Of a stretch of 64,000 nt of DNA, positions 36,172 through 49,100 are shown one piece after another. Both the position numbers and the translations under genes were made by a program. Under the pieces are notes generated by a model. It was not told the origin of the DNA. It made no database searches and worked only from the letters and a program-made list of their open reading frames with translations. The stretch is taken from contig NC_071334.1 in assembly GCF_027744825.2 (NCBI RefSeq), forward strand, positions 62,284,937 to 62,348,936, read 5' to 3'. The DNA is from Synchiropus splendidus (taxonomy: Eukaryota > Chordata > Actinopteri > Syngnathiformes > Callionymidae). Numbering within the stretch: position 1 is the first letter of the stretch; each line of letters begins with the position of its first letter.

Positions 36172-36420
36172 TCTATATTCCTTGTGGGGACATTGTGAGG
36201 TTTCTCATTGCCATAATTCTTTCCCCAGCCTCACACTAACCTTAGCCAGGACCTGAAGCAAACTTAAATTCAGTTCTAATGACCCAGTTATTTTGAAGTT
36301 TTAATCCCCAAATTGAGCCTTAACCTCATGACCGGCATAAAGTCCCTACAGATAGCAAAAGGTCCTCACAAGGAGATGTGTTCCCAAAAATGGACCAGAC
36401 AAGTGTAGCTATACATGTTC
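36172..36420 (+). repeat. dispersed repeat family R1, copy E
   Basis: CTTGTGGGGACATTGTGAGG, TTAGCCAGGACCTGAAGC, TAATGACCCAGTTATTTTG and AGGTCCTCACAAGGA. It is in direct orientation with copy D about 50 nt away, separated by a CA-rich link, so the two form a tandem pair. Confidence 0.8.
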
Positions 36421-36539
36421 TCTTACACACACTTTCACTTTCTTTATCATTTTTTCTTTTCAGCAACTTCTCCATAGTTGTAAACCATCACAGATTTGCA
36501 GCTGTCAAGTCAATTCAGTGAAACACTACTGCCAATGCT

Positions 36540-36656
36540 GCTGTGTCTCGCGGCCCTCACGGCCCAAAGGAGTCAGACAAGAAACCTTTTAGCGGCACCT
36601 CTAGGATGCGCTCGCGGCCCAACCATGTGCCCCGGCCCTATGGTTAAGAATCACTG
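36540..36656 (-). mobile_element. hAT Charlie-like end
   Basis: The complement of 36,640-36,656 reads CAGTGATTCTTAACCAT, a Charlie-type terminus, followed inward by GGGCCGGGGCACATGG and GGGCCGCGAGCGC. The matching other end and target duplication were not found. Confidence 0.45.
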
Positions 36657-36984
36657 TATTAGAGGAGATTGAAATAAACATTCATTTATTCAACTAATGC
36701 CTCATGATACGACGTGATAACAGCTGTGATGGTAATTATCTGGATTTAGTTTAAATATACTTTATTTCCATACATTTTTCACAAGTTTATGGGAAGTATT
36801 TTGTGCATCGCTGCATGAACAAAGTTCAATGGGCGATGGAATCCAAAGTCACCGCTAGTGAGTGGTGGTGCTCCAGTCTGACATTATTGCCTCACCCTGC
36901 ATGTAAAGCTAATAAAAGTGTAACGTCAAACCGCTTCAGCACCACCTTCACACCATCCAGCTTCCACTAGACTGCTTTGTTTCA

Positions 36985-37140
36985 TCCGGGCAGCTTTGTC
37001 TCTCCCTCCTCGCTCACGTTAGCCGAGGTCTGGCTTTAATTAATACGCACAGCTCCTCCAGCTCTGCTCCTCTCTCCGGTGCCGGACATTAATCACAGGT
37101 ATTTTCGGGGGAAGCAAAAGAGGCGCAGGTGCAAATCGTC
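36985..37140. promoter_or_regulatory. candidate regulatory patch
   Basis: Pyrimidine-rich CTTTGTCTCTCCCTCCTCGC, then TTTAATTAATACGCAC and GACATTAATCACAGG, with CCGG-rich flanks. Mixed CpG and homeodomain words without a frame. It is a candidate only. Confidence 0.2.
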
Positions 37141-39410
37141 AGAGAGGAGAGAGAGAGAGTCCGATGATGTATGGGAATACACGGCAGACCCTGATCCGGC
37201 CAGCCAATCATCATCCATCACGGCCGCTCGCCGCGCAAAACATGCTATTTCCGCCAATGAAAAGACAAGAGGAGTTAGCGTCTTTCCTCATCAGGAGAAA
37301 CACGGTTAGCCACGGAGAAGCAGAACCAGCTCCAGTAGGATGAATAGAAGAGCAGGAGTAGATTTATGGATGGATGGATTTCAAGAACTTCACATTTGAC
37401 TTTCGATTTCCTAAAGTCGGTCATTATTTTGAGCTGATCAACCCGGGCACAGAGGCAGGTTGAGGTGAGAGGTGAGTGGACTGGTCCCAGTCCATCAGTT
37501 GGGAGTCATCAAAGAGCCTCCTCTACTGCTCTTGGAAGGTCAATAGATAGTTGCTTTAACAGGCTGAAGCCCCCAGTCTGCAGTTCTCACTGTACCACCA
37601 GACCTGACTGGACAAACACAGCGCTGTCACACACAAGTGGAGGAAAGACTATTTTATAATATAATAGTTTTAACAAAAGAAATCATTATTTTTAATAAAT
37701 AAATGTCTTCTCAGTAACAGTAAGATCAAATATCACACAAAAAAATGCCCGTCATCACAGCGCCTTCTTTACTTCATATTTGAAGAAAACACCAAAAATA
37801 TCTTGAAAGTGACTACTGGTACGGCTGTTATTTCTTGTTTTTCCTCCTTGATCATTTTTTCATTGGATGGCCACAACAGCGGGCTTTCACTCAGGTCGCC
37901 GTGACGACCACTCCATCCTTCCTAAAACATCATCTGCTGACTGCTCATTCGCTTGTTCTCCTGAGACGTCCTCATCCTTTCAACCACTGCTGTCACCGAC
38001 TGACACTGAGCCACACAATCTCCACCACATACGCGCTCCTACGAAGCTACGCTAACACATTTATCAAATCTGTAGAGTGAACTGTAAATGCTTGTAATGA
38101 AATGCAACAACATTGCGCTTTTAAAACACTCACACACAGAAACACGCACACACGGCTCCGTCTCTCTATAGGCCACAGCAGATGTCTCTTGTCAACGTGA
38201 AGAAACGTCAAAGCGACCAGCTTGTCATATTTTCATATTTAACTATTCATTTCATTATAATTCATGGAGTTACACACACAAAGAAAGACACCACACACAC
38301 GTTGTTGAATTATTTCCAGAATCTCACCACCAACTGCTTCTCAACAGTGAAACTAGTTTTAAAGCTACACTGACAAATTCAGATGACACAGTCAGAGCTG
38401 GACAGTGTCACCTGACCATGGGAGCTCGATGGAGAAAAACATTGTAATGTTGAAGCCTCCTCCTGTCAGAGCAGTGATATCCAAAACAATTTCACTTAAG
38501 ATTCTTCTTACTTAAGATAACTTCCCATAAGTTATTATTAAAACGTAAAAAAAAGTGTTTTGCTTTTCAGTGGAAGTGGCATCTACAAGTTGTATTTTAT
38601 TTTATTTTATTTTATTTTATTGTGGGATAAATGTTCAATGTAGGTTAAAAAAAGTGGCACCCAAACACACTTTGTAAAGTACCAACAACGGACACACGCT
38701 TCGGAATGATTCAAGTTCTTCAAAACATTTCATGAAATATGAGAGCGAGAAGTGGATGAAACTAAGTGGATGGAGGTAAAGAGTGTGTTTGAGAGACTAA
38801 GCAAGCGAGCCAATTGCTTGACATCAGCTATCTGGCACTCAACGAGCAATTTTTGTCCAAAAAACAGGGGCAGGAAATTAACATTCCCTCACAAACGCCC
38901 CCGTCATTTCCACCACAACCCTACACCTGTTGAATGGCTGGCAGTGTTTTCTCCATGCGTACATTACACACACAAGATTTAATATTTCCAACACTTCTGA
39001 GAACATAACTTTGACTCACATTCATTTCCTGAGAGCAGAATGACTATAAAGTAAAGGAAACCAAACATACGTGAAGACAGCAGGTTTCCATTTATGCAGT
39101 GCATATTTATGACAAAGCTGGACAAACTACCGCAGCAATAATAGTAGTTCAAACGTATGAGGGAAGTCCATTCACACAGATGGTCTTCAATAAACGTTGG
39201 GACACTTCTGGCCATAAAATGTTGGAATGTTCAGTCAGCATAAATTGGGATTAATACTGCCGTACAGTACGTCATAAGACTGTTGATATATCTACATTGA
39301 CATCTAAAGTCTTGACATTATAGGTCGGTGAAGTGGAGCAGTGGCCCGTGGTCACAGTGGACCTGAAGGTACGGGCTTTGCATCATCTCCCTGGGGTCGA
39401 GTGAGTATGT

Positions 39411-39490
39411 AGGTCCTGTGGCGGAATGGCGATCTGTCCAGGGTGTGCCGGCAAGCCTCTCTCTAATCGCAGCTGGGCCCCGGCCCCATG
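39411..39490 (+). repeat. teleost interspersed repeat fragment, copy 2
   Basis: GTCCTGTGGCGGAATGGCGA then TCTGTCCAGGGTGTGCCGG and AATCGCAGCTGGGCCC match the same fish repeat as copy 1, in the same orientation and closer to the consensus. Confidence 0.65.
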
Positions 39491-40810
39491 AGACGGCGGT
39501 CCGAGCTGCAAGATGAATGCAGGGTGTGAATGTACATTTCATCCATGCGTTCTTCATTAGCAGCCTCAGTGCGCCGGCCTGCGTCTGTCTTGTGAGGGCA
39601 GTAAAGGTGGATCATTGCGGCGAGTGACAGGAGAGTGCGCCGCTTCCTCTCCCCCGTGTGGAGGCCGAGCAGTGCGCGGCGATGCGCGTGATGTGTGAAG
39701 TGACGACGTTTAATGTGTGTGACAGCAGGTCTGAGGCCATAAAGCACCAATAAACCCAAACCTGAAAGCTGATATTTAGGTGTCGTGCTGGGACTGAGGG
39801 ATGAGGAGAGCAGAAGGATAGTTTTAATCACCAACACTGGCACAACATCCGATCTGGTAACTAACTTAATTATACGCTCCCTCCTCCTCAAGTGTTTGGA
39901 TATGTCACTTGAACTGAGGGTCTCGTGACACAAAGCTGTTTTTAGCTGGCCAGACCTTTTATATTGACTCCACTGGACCAGCAAAGCATATATATATATA
40001 TACACATATGTCTGTGCCTTGATGTCACTTTTCTCACGCTGAAGCAAGATATCAGATGTGTTCGGATAATGGACGCTTGACGCTATCCCAGCTTGTTCGC
40101 CAATCACTCACCCCTTTCAAGGCTTTTGCCGTCACTCAAAAAAAAAAAAAAATCTCAGGATCAAACAGTTTGATCCATGAAGAAATCTGAGCAAACCCAT
40201 ATGCTTCATTCACCCATTGATGGGCACCAAAAGTTTGAAGAGGGGTTCAAAAGCATGCTGGAAAAGTGGAACAAAGGAATGATGTAAGGTTTAAGAAAAA
40301 TCTGTATCACACTTCTTTAGAGGACCAGGAGGACAGTAACTGGAGTAGGAAGTAGTCGACATGGGTAAACAATGGGCATAGAAGAATACTCGTACGCACA
40401 ATTCTTTTGTGTATCAGCATGGAATCAAGCGCAGATGTTGGAGATCGCAAACACTCCTGGTCCACGCCATTATTTAAATACACAAATCAAATGTAGCTCA
40501 GCAATGCGCTGAGATTCCGGCACTTCCATGACCAAGAACTCATCTGGTTTTGCGTTTGGGTTTAGCATGCACTGTGACTGAATCCTCTGACCAAGTGATC
40601 TCCTTCATGAACTGGTCACATGCAGGGTGTATTATGGTCGAGCGTCACCCGCTGGCTTGATCTGATCCTAGTTCCAACCACGCCAATACTGCCAATGTTT
40701 GATGGTGTGTTGAAGTTAATTCTGTTCATTGTGCATCACACTTCTGCACATTGATCAAATAAAAACGTCACTTGCATGTTGCAACCTTAGTAGCGTGCAT
40801 TTTATATCTA

Positions 40811-40911
<101 letters not shown>

Positions 40912-40980
40912 CATTTATATAAAATACATTTAAAAAATATGTATATGTATATATATAATATATTTTTAAGTGCTCTATAT

Positions 40981-43900
40981 ATCTTCGTTCATCATTTTAA
41001 AAGTAATACAAACATTACTGATGGGATTTTCCTTGGTGACTCATCAAATTGATTTTCTGTGGAAGCCGCACATGAGTTTGCTAAATGCTTCCAGTGTTGC
41101 CAGTGTTTGTTCCCTCAGGCCAAAGCCACAAATGTCATTCGATTGACTGGGTGCTACAAGTGTGAGCTGAGACAGAACTGGAGTCAGACACATGATGGAC
41201 ATGCTGCTGTGAGCAGTTCATTGATGACAACTCAACACATTTAGAAAGTTGGACGCTGATGATTTATTGCTTTGATTTCTCTTCATTTATTTGGTGGTAC
41301 TGAACTAACTGTGAACTACAATGGTGGTCTGTAAACATAATTACCCCGTGACTGAGCGATCGAGTGTGATAATGATTATGATGATTCTGAATGTTTTGTG
41401 TGAATGCTCGCATTGTCAGAAATTACTAAAATGATTTCAACCAAAAACTGGTTTTCTTGCGGTACAATTTGATACAGTGCTGTAACTAATGCAGCCTGTG
41501 TGTGTCACCCCAATTTAAAAACAATAAAAAAATAAATAAATAATACAATCAGTAAAATGAAAATATCATTATTATTATTTATAATAAAAAATACACCCCC
41601 CACCCCAACATACTTTTTGTGTTTACAATGTCCCTATCTTTGTTCACATATGCACAATCACACTATGATGTATTTAAGTCAACAGTTTGAGCTGTGTACG
41701 TGTTTGAAACTGACCTCATCCCTCAGTTATTTTGGACTGCGTCGCTTCGCTCAGGTGAGACCCAGATGAATTGTGGGAAATGTAGGAGCTCTGTGTCTGA
41801 CTGCTGTAGCCCACCATGGAGGTTCCTCCTGATGTCGATCAAAAGGTTCTCAAACCATCTGTTTTTAACACCGTTGCGTTGCCCAAAGGTCCGACCTTGT
41901 TCTGCTCTGGCATCAGCCACAAAACCCCCTCCCACTGCCAAACATCGTCTCACTCCTTTACTTTGTGCCCATTTTTCTAAGACTTCATTTATGCCTATTT
42001 TCTCGCGGCTGTGCTCGTATTTCTTTGTTGTTCACGCTGCTCCCTTCCGTCCACATTCCGCAACATTTATTCACTGTTCAAATTGTCTCATTTCCCCCTC
42101 TTTTCTCCTTTGTCTTTTCCTTACTATTGACTGTGGTTCCAACTCTCCAACCCCTCCCTCCTCCCCTTTTCCATCATTTTAAACCTCTTTACTGCTCCAT
42201 GCATATTCATAAACCCGCAAACATTCCCATCCAATGGTGTTTAATCCCTTCCTGCATTTGTGTTTCCCTTTAACCTATGCGCACTCGCTCGCTCGCGCGC
42301 GCGCGCGCACACATCCAGCAGCTGGCCGACAGATGGGGCCAGCAGCCAAAAAAGCAGCAGAGGCAACGCTGGTGAAGGGAAATATCAAGGGGCCAGAGCG
42401 GAATTCATTCAAGGAAGCAGGAAGAGGGAGTTGGTGCTTGGTTCTTTTGTGCTCATTTGCCAAATACGCGTCGCTCGGAAAACTGAGAAAGTATAGATTA
42501 ACATGTAAACACAGTTTTTTTTTCAGTCATGAATGGAAAAATGATTTATTTTTACCTAGGAGGACAGGTGTAGCAACCTCTAGGGGGCGCTGTTTGTCCT
42601 CTGGATCACACCTCATTCTCACAGTAACTGATATTAATGTCCTGGATCAGCGATCCAACTTGGCACCTTTAAACTTTCTAACTCCAAATATGCGTCACTG
42701 CGTGCTTTGATTTATGCTGCGCGGAGTCCATGAATTATTTAAGCAGACGAGTGTCCCCGTTATGTGAGGGAAACATCAACAACAAGAGGAAGAACCGCAG
42801 TCAGACTTTGGATTTTAGAACTGTATTGTAATCAATTCCTCAAACAATTGATACTGTCTTGCAGAGATCAGAGACGGTTGAACAGACGCGGCTATTTTTC
42901 CACACTCAAGGCCAGATGAAGATTGTTTTATTTGCCGTTTGTTTGTTCGTCTTCATATTTCATGAGTTCAGCTCTTTCAGAAGTGGTGTTGCTTCTCTGT
43001 TCCTCAGCTAAGACGATGTGTGCACACGATTCAGGTTACTGTCAGCACAGAACGCTCCTGAAAGGCCACAGAGCCGCCGTCGAACCTTTGCTTCCATCCA
43101 TGTCTTCTGCACCTCTTTGGATCTCTAAGCCTTGTTAAGAGTGAGGCGGGTGCCCCCGGGGGCGGAGGCTGGCATCACTTTATAGAGATGTTTTATAGCC
43201 GCTCTTGTTATTTGAACTCTCCAAATCTAAGCATGACTGTTGGTGCACATGCTGAGATCAGGTGTGTTTATTTGGTACAACTTTTCATCCCTTCCCCCTG
43301 CCACCCAGCCGCACACCTGACATCAACTCTGCTGAGGAATGTCCACGCCACATATTAGACACATGACATCAGGTCGTGCGTCTCCATCACCATTGACGTC
43401 TCCCTTTTGAATTCCTCTCAAAGCGTTGGCTCTTTCAAACAGACCTTCGTGGCGACTGTACCTCAACTTGTGGCGCGCACATGCACACACATTTTTGTCC
43501 CCATCTGGTCACCATTCAGCAGGATGTGTGCTCTTTCTGTTGCTGTTTGATGGAGCGAACAGACTCACAACCCTCAAACAGCTATGTCCTGCAACGGATC
43601 ACATAGTTGACATCATAGTTGTGTGTTGCCACAGGACAAAGGCAAGGAACAGGACAACAGCAGAATCTTTAAAGCTTTTGAAGGCACCTTGACTTGCTCT
43701 CAAGTAGTATCTACAGTTAGTTCTTCGATCATGGGACAAGCTTTTTTTTTTTTTTTTTGCAAACAGTACAAACATCCACATTCATCAAATTCCCTCCAAT
43801 TTACATCACTTTTTTTTGCTCTGTGGAATGTGTCCAGACATAATTGAGCTTTAAATTCACTACTCCGAAGAGCAAAGACACTGTGGTCTGATGAGTGGAT

Positions 43901-44610
43901 CATGAGGAATCATTTTATATTAGAAATTAAAGAACAGAAAATGGGCCACATAAAAGGACTTGACCGACCTGAGTTGGCCTTTACACCTCTGTTTGTGTTT
44001 TAAAACTTCTAGGATGCCAATAAAAATATATACATTTGAGGGTTGGGCGCTAAATTAAGTACAGACAGATCATTAATCGATCAAAATAAAAGGATATTTG
44101 TGATAATATGTGATAACATGAAGTGATAACAACACATTTTTCATCGACTTATCCAAGTTGCACCACGTACTGTGTGACGTCGTAACATCTTTGATGGAGG
44201 TGACGCAATGAAATTGCTGTGATGGATGGGAATTTATGTGTGAAACACTTCAGGATAGAAGTGGAAAATAATTTTAAATGTGATTAATCATGATGTATCA
44301 TTAAACTTCTATTATGTACAATATTGAAAATAGAATATCAAGAGGCGGATGAAATTTAATTTTATGGTTTTACAATCAACCAGTCTTGATGAATCACATT
44401 TCAACATGGTCAATAGTCTGTCCACATGAGCTGAAACATCTTTGATGCATAAAGAAGGACATCTCTTTTTCTTTTTTTTGTGGTGACCTCGGCTCCACAA
44501 GCTCAAGTGTGTACAGTACGTGTGCCCTGGGTTTGAGCAGGGCTCATCCTTTGTAGCTGGGATCAGCTGCAACATGGAATATCCAGAGTGAGCAGAAGAA
44601 AAGGTATGAG
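40981..44610. other. intergenic, no gene recognised
   Basis: A C/T-rich block at 41,970-42,280 gives long but low-complexity frames. An alternating (CG)n run lies at about 42,290-42,308. Near 43,940-43,990 AATGGGCCACATAAAAGG resembles a hAT relic also seen near 49,780. Confidence 0.5.
42288..42312. repeat. alternating (CG)n tract
   Basis: CTCGCTCGCGCGCGCGCGCG and CACACA, a Z-DNA-prone purine-pyrimidine alternation in a non-coding stretch. Confidence 0.8.
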
Positions 44611-44621
44611 ATGGATTAAAC

Positions 44622-45006
44622 CTCGTGTCAAACTCAAGGTCCAGGGGTCCAAATGTGCCTCACCAAGTCGTTTCATGTGGCCAAGAGCTGTAAATACAGT
44701 TTGGTATCGCAACCTACAGGGATTAGTGTTCAAGTGTTGCCCGTCAATAGGCTGGTGATGCGCCTGAAAGGGAATTTGATGAATGTTTTGTACTTTTTTT
44801 TTGAAAGTCTGTCACCTGTGTTGTGTTTAGGCGACGAAGGAGGACAAACTTATGCTGTTTGAAGCTAACCACAGAAGCCTTCAGTGACTATAGTTGAAGA
44901 GACACTGATTCTCTTTAAACTGCTTTTCCTCTCCAAGAACACCATCAGCAGACCAGTGTCTGTGTTTGAAATTTTGGCCCCATTGCTTGATTGAGTTTGA
45001 CACCTC
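44622..45006. mobile_element. short hAT-like element between 11-bp direct repeats
   Basis: The ends are GTGTCAAACTCAAGGTCC and, in complement, GGTGTCAAACTCAATCAAG. They match the widespread hAT terminus GTGTCAAACTC. ATGGATTAAAC occurs on both sides (44611-44621 and 45007-45017), a direct repeat covering the expected 8-bp target duplication. The element is 385 bp, lacks a transposase and is a MITE-like copy. The exact border within the direct repeat is uncertain. Confidence 0.7.
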
Positions 45007-45017
45007 ATGGATTAAAC

Positions 45018-48000
45018 TCTTAGTAAGAAGGCGCGGCGGACCGACTGAAAAGAGAGAGAGAGAGACTCCAACCAGCAACCACCTGATGGTAGCTGCTGGT
45101 CATCTGGACTGTGAGGAGGAATACTCCCGGAAGCTGTCCTGACAACTGGAATGTGAAGGCGAACCTAAGTGTAGCTCAAGTGTGGGTGACAGGACCTAAC
45201 ATATGCTTTTCTTTCCCAGTTCCTAGCAGCCACCTGCAGACAGCACGGTGTGTATTTTCTTTCGAAACCTTGTGCATGTGGTTTGCAGTGGGTTCCTGTA
45301 TGCAACCCTGTTGCTCCGGTCTTCACATGCATGTCCTCAAATCCAGCATCAGTGTTTGGATTGGAGGTTGCTGGTCATCCAGATGTTCCTCCACTCTGAG
45401 CAGTTCCACATGCTGACTCACAACCCAACGCAGTGGTACACTTCCCAGAATAGAATTGAAAAGAGGCCGGCGCAACATGAGAGAAGCCTTGCGTTGTTAG
45501 TAACGTGTGAGTCCAGTGGAGAACAAATTCATTGCAGGTGTCCGTTAAGATTTGTGTTTTTCATTCCTTCCATCGAAAAGTTCAGAGGATGCAACTGGCG
45601 GAATGATCGAGTGACTAGTAAAGTTAATTCTCTGAGCTGAACTCGTGACTACAACAGAGGCGTCCTGCTGACAGCCTTCTCTATTCTCTGCTGCAGCGGA
45701 TGATCATTTTGTGTGAACTTCCATGTGTTTACCTGGGTGAGTGTGGTGCGGAGTGTGTGCGTCTGCATGCATGTGTGTTCCTGCTGCGTGTGTGACTGAC
45801 GTCAGTGTTGGTCATGAACCAGACCACAGCGGCTCGAGAGCTCTTTCATCCCACACTCCACTTTATTAAAGCTTTCATACGGACTTCACATCACTCTCTC
45901 TGTCTCCCTGAAAGACACACATGCACTCTTACACACAGATGTTTGGTCTCCTGCAATTTGTCAGAGGTTTGTTCAAGTTCCTGTGACTGGAGAGTCGTTG
46001 TCAGCCATCAAGTGGAATATGACTTCAGGTTTCTCTGTGTAGTGGACTCAAGTCTGCCACCGATATAATTGATCTTTTATTTTTATTTACTCTTTTTGTC
46101 AAAACTTCTTCTGGAAACCTCATGTCGAGGCGAGTCAGTTGAAGGTTTTTTTTCCACGTGTCCCTGCTGGGATCAGAGAAACTATAACTAAAAACAAACC
46201 CTCCAAGTCGGACGTGGGCAAAGTGCGGCCCAGATCTACCTGTTGCTTGTATTTATGCGGCTCTCAGGAGGCATTACCTTCATTATCTACATATATTGTA
46301 CAGACCCAACCCCAACTCATTAGCTATTCAAGGGCTTTATTTTTCTTTGCCCCATTTTTGATGAATGTTTAGCTTATATATTGAAATAAAATTAATGAAT
46401 GAGGATAAAATACCTCGCAACAATGTGTCTGTGTATTAAAGCTACATGTTTTACACCTAGTTTATTCCAATCTAAAAGAATCTTTAAATGAAAGAATGTA
46501 ATCTAAATCTAAAAACATATTTAAAGCATATCATGTCTTGGTGTTATTACAGTTGTTTTTTTTTTACAATATTGTAATGAAAGCAAATCAAGATAAATGT
46601 AACACTTATCGTCTGTTTTCCTTGATGGTCAATAACAAAAGCTGCAGTCTATAATGAGGTCCTGAAGGAAATTTCATTCCAATGTTTCTCATGCCGTCAA
46701 TTCAAAACCAGACAAGGGTGTTATGTAATATGGAGAATAGATCACAACAGCATCACAACGATGAAGATGTTTGACACCAAGCTCCAACAAGCTAGCAGGA
46801 GCATCAGGCTGCATGCAGTCCACAAAGAGGTTGTTGTCTTTTCTAAAGTAACTTATCTTGTGATTCCACTTCGAGGGTTTCTTTCCTGGTGGATTTCAGG
46901 GCCACTGTAGCATTGCGCATGCCACCTTCAACTGAATACCCTGTAAAAAAAAAAAGATTCACAAGCCAAGCATGATGAGCATTCACACAAGTGTGTGTTA
47001 ATATCTCTGCATCACATTCCTGTCCTAAGTACCTGTTGTATCACACAACTGTGTGTATGTATGTGTATGTATGTGTGTGCTTGTGCAAGTCCTCGGGCAA
47101 CTGGACTGTTACTGGTTAAGCCTCAGACCCGACTAACCTCCAACTTCTTTGGTACATTGATGCTTCCAACCTGCGGCACAGAAACATCTGGCTGTTCAAA
47201 GGCTGCAGTGTGCAGTGTGTGTGTGTTTGCAAACGTGTGTGTGTGTGTTGCAAGTTGAGTTTTAAGGTACTTCCCCTGAAGTTGACTGTAATGTCAGCAG
47301 ATGCTTTAATGTTGCTCTCACACACACTCTTAATCCCCGCTGCTTTTGTGTGTAACTGCACCTTTTGATCGAGAACTCGCCATTTAATGGCGCCAATTTT
47401 GGGGGTAAAACACACAGGTCTGATAAACTTATCTCATCTCCGCGACATTCGGCTGATGAAGTTTGCAATGGTAAGAACTGTTCTGCTGAGATATGAAAAA
47501 AATAGAGGAACACCCACACAACAGAACCCAGATCTGAGCGCATCATGCATTTCAATCTAAAACTTTATTTACTGCATAGTGAGAAGCCTTGAAAGACCTG
47601 TAGATTGATCAATGCATGTGATCTCCATATAAACACACAAACGAAATTCAGTGAAATCTATTAAAAACCAATGTTTTTTGTAAGGTCATACTCATAATGT
47701 TTGCAGTCTGAACATGATTTCCTTTCTTTCCAGCTGCTCTCTTCAGTCCCAACAAGCAACAAAAGCCATGATGTTAACCATACACCGTTCTGTCATTGAC
47801 TGGTCAAGTTTTCATGAGGCTGCGTAGCTACTGCTCACATGTCGAGTTTCACACAGAGGGACATTTTCCCAGGGAGGATTTTTTTAAATTCTGTGATGTT
47901 ATATTAAAAATAGTCTAATCCAGGGAGTGACAACAAGAGATTAAGGAGCAATCTGCTCAATTAAACACCCACCGACGCACCGACACCCACCAACACACTG

Positions 48001-48890
48001 AACACGTCCGATTGTAGGGGCTAAGCTTTCCAACAGAAAACTGACCTTTTATTTAAATATCAACACACAGAAGGTGCTCATGCTTCCGGCTGCCAAAATA
48101 TCCAGCCATTCAGACATGTGCTCGGTCTTTAGTGTATGAAAGCCAAACATAGCAAATCCATGGAAAAACAATATTGAATAATAGCAGGCCCACAAATTTG
48201 ACTACGCATGTTTATTAACAATGTCTGAAAAGACAGATGCCACTTTGTTTGTCGGATTTTGACTCAGGCTTATGGCAGGGAACAAAACACACATATCATA
48301 TCACTTGTGGGTGAACATTTATTGTCCTGAAATGACGATGCGGAGCTCAAAATGAACAGTAATGAACATTTTTATTCAAGTCCAGGCACCTGTGAATAAA
48401 ATGAATAGCATATAGATCAACAGCAGCTAATCCAAGCTGGCAAATTTTAAATATTATTTAATCACAGTGGACAGCAGTAAGTTCAGATAATAACATTTTA
48501 AATATTGTGTTCTGAGATGCTGAATTACTAATGGTTGATTCAATAAAACTGATTGCAAACGCAACATAAATAAATAAATAGATAACATTGAAGGGGGCAG
48601 GGAGATGTGAATGACTGGGATCAATTTCAAGGGCAGAAATAGCATCTTTTTGCACTTGTTTAACTGTGCAAACTCTGCATATGTTTCCTCCTTACTTCAG
48701 GGTAGTGTTTTAAAGCAACAGTGTGCTGAGTCCTGGGTGGCGACCAGCAAATCTGTGAGAAATCCATGGCTTTCTTTGAACAGCTTAGACAAGCTTGACA
48801 TGCTATGATGTGCCAGAGGTTCATGAGCGATATAAAGATGGTTATGTGTCAATCACGTGACTGTCATTAAAATACGCATATGCATAGTTG
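45018..48890. other. intergenic, no gene recognised
   Basis: GT/CA-rich runs occur at 47,050-47,080 and 47,215-47,248. GGGCAAAGTGCGGCCC near 46,216 with GCGGCTCTCAGGAG looks like a hAT end. No frame has family resemblance. Confidence 0.5.
47330..47470. promoter_or_regulatory. candidate conserved non-coding element
   Basis: A non-repetitive patch with TTGATCGAGAACTCGCC, CATTTAATGGCGCCAA (E2F-like GGCGCCAA) and TCTCCGCGACATTCGGC. The 97-codon minus-strand frame across it has no recognisable domain. Confidence 0.25.
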
Positions 48891-48892
48891 TA

Positions 48893-49100
48893 TCTCTTCC
48901 CTTATGAGGACCTCTCATTCCCATAACCCTTTCCGCAGCCCCTCCCTGTAAACCTAACCATCCAACACATGGCTCACCTTAACCAGGACTCTGAACCAAA
49001 CAGAAACCCATTTATAACGTTGAAGTTATTTTGATGTTTTCACCCTCAAAACTCAATGTGGACCGGTCAAAACATCTGCGCAAAGCAATATGTCCTGATC
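48893..49100 (+). repeat. dispersed repeat family R1, copy F
   Basis: TATGAGGACCTCTCATTCCC, CTTAACCAGGACTCTGAACC, AAACCCATTTATAA and GAAGTTATTTTGATGTTTTC in plus orientation. It has a deletion where copy D has ATGACCC. Confidence 0.8.

Larger units (their letters stand above)
36657..40800. other. intergenic, no gene recognised
   Basis: Contents are a (TTTTA)n run at 38,593-38,621, a candidate regulatory patch at 36,960-37,140, the repeat copy at 39,411, and a 214-codon minus-strand frame (39,463-40,107) that is low-complexity and not supported as a gene. Confidence 0.5.

Noticed and set aside
39463..40107. A 214-codon minus-strand frame, the longest in the window
   Set aside because: It spans an (TA)n run and an interspersed repeat, has no family resemblance and no splice or promoter context.
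41694..42182. A 162-codon plus-strand frame
   Set aside because: It reads a pyrimidine-rich tract, giving Ser/Pro/Phe-rich low-complexity protein with no similarity I recognise.
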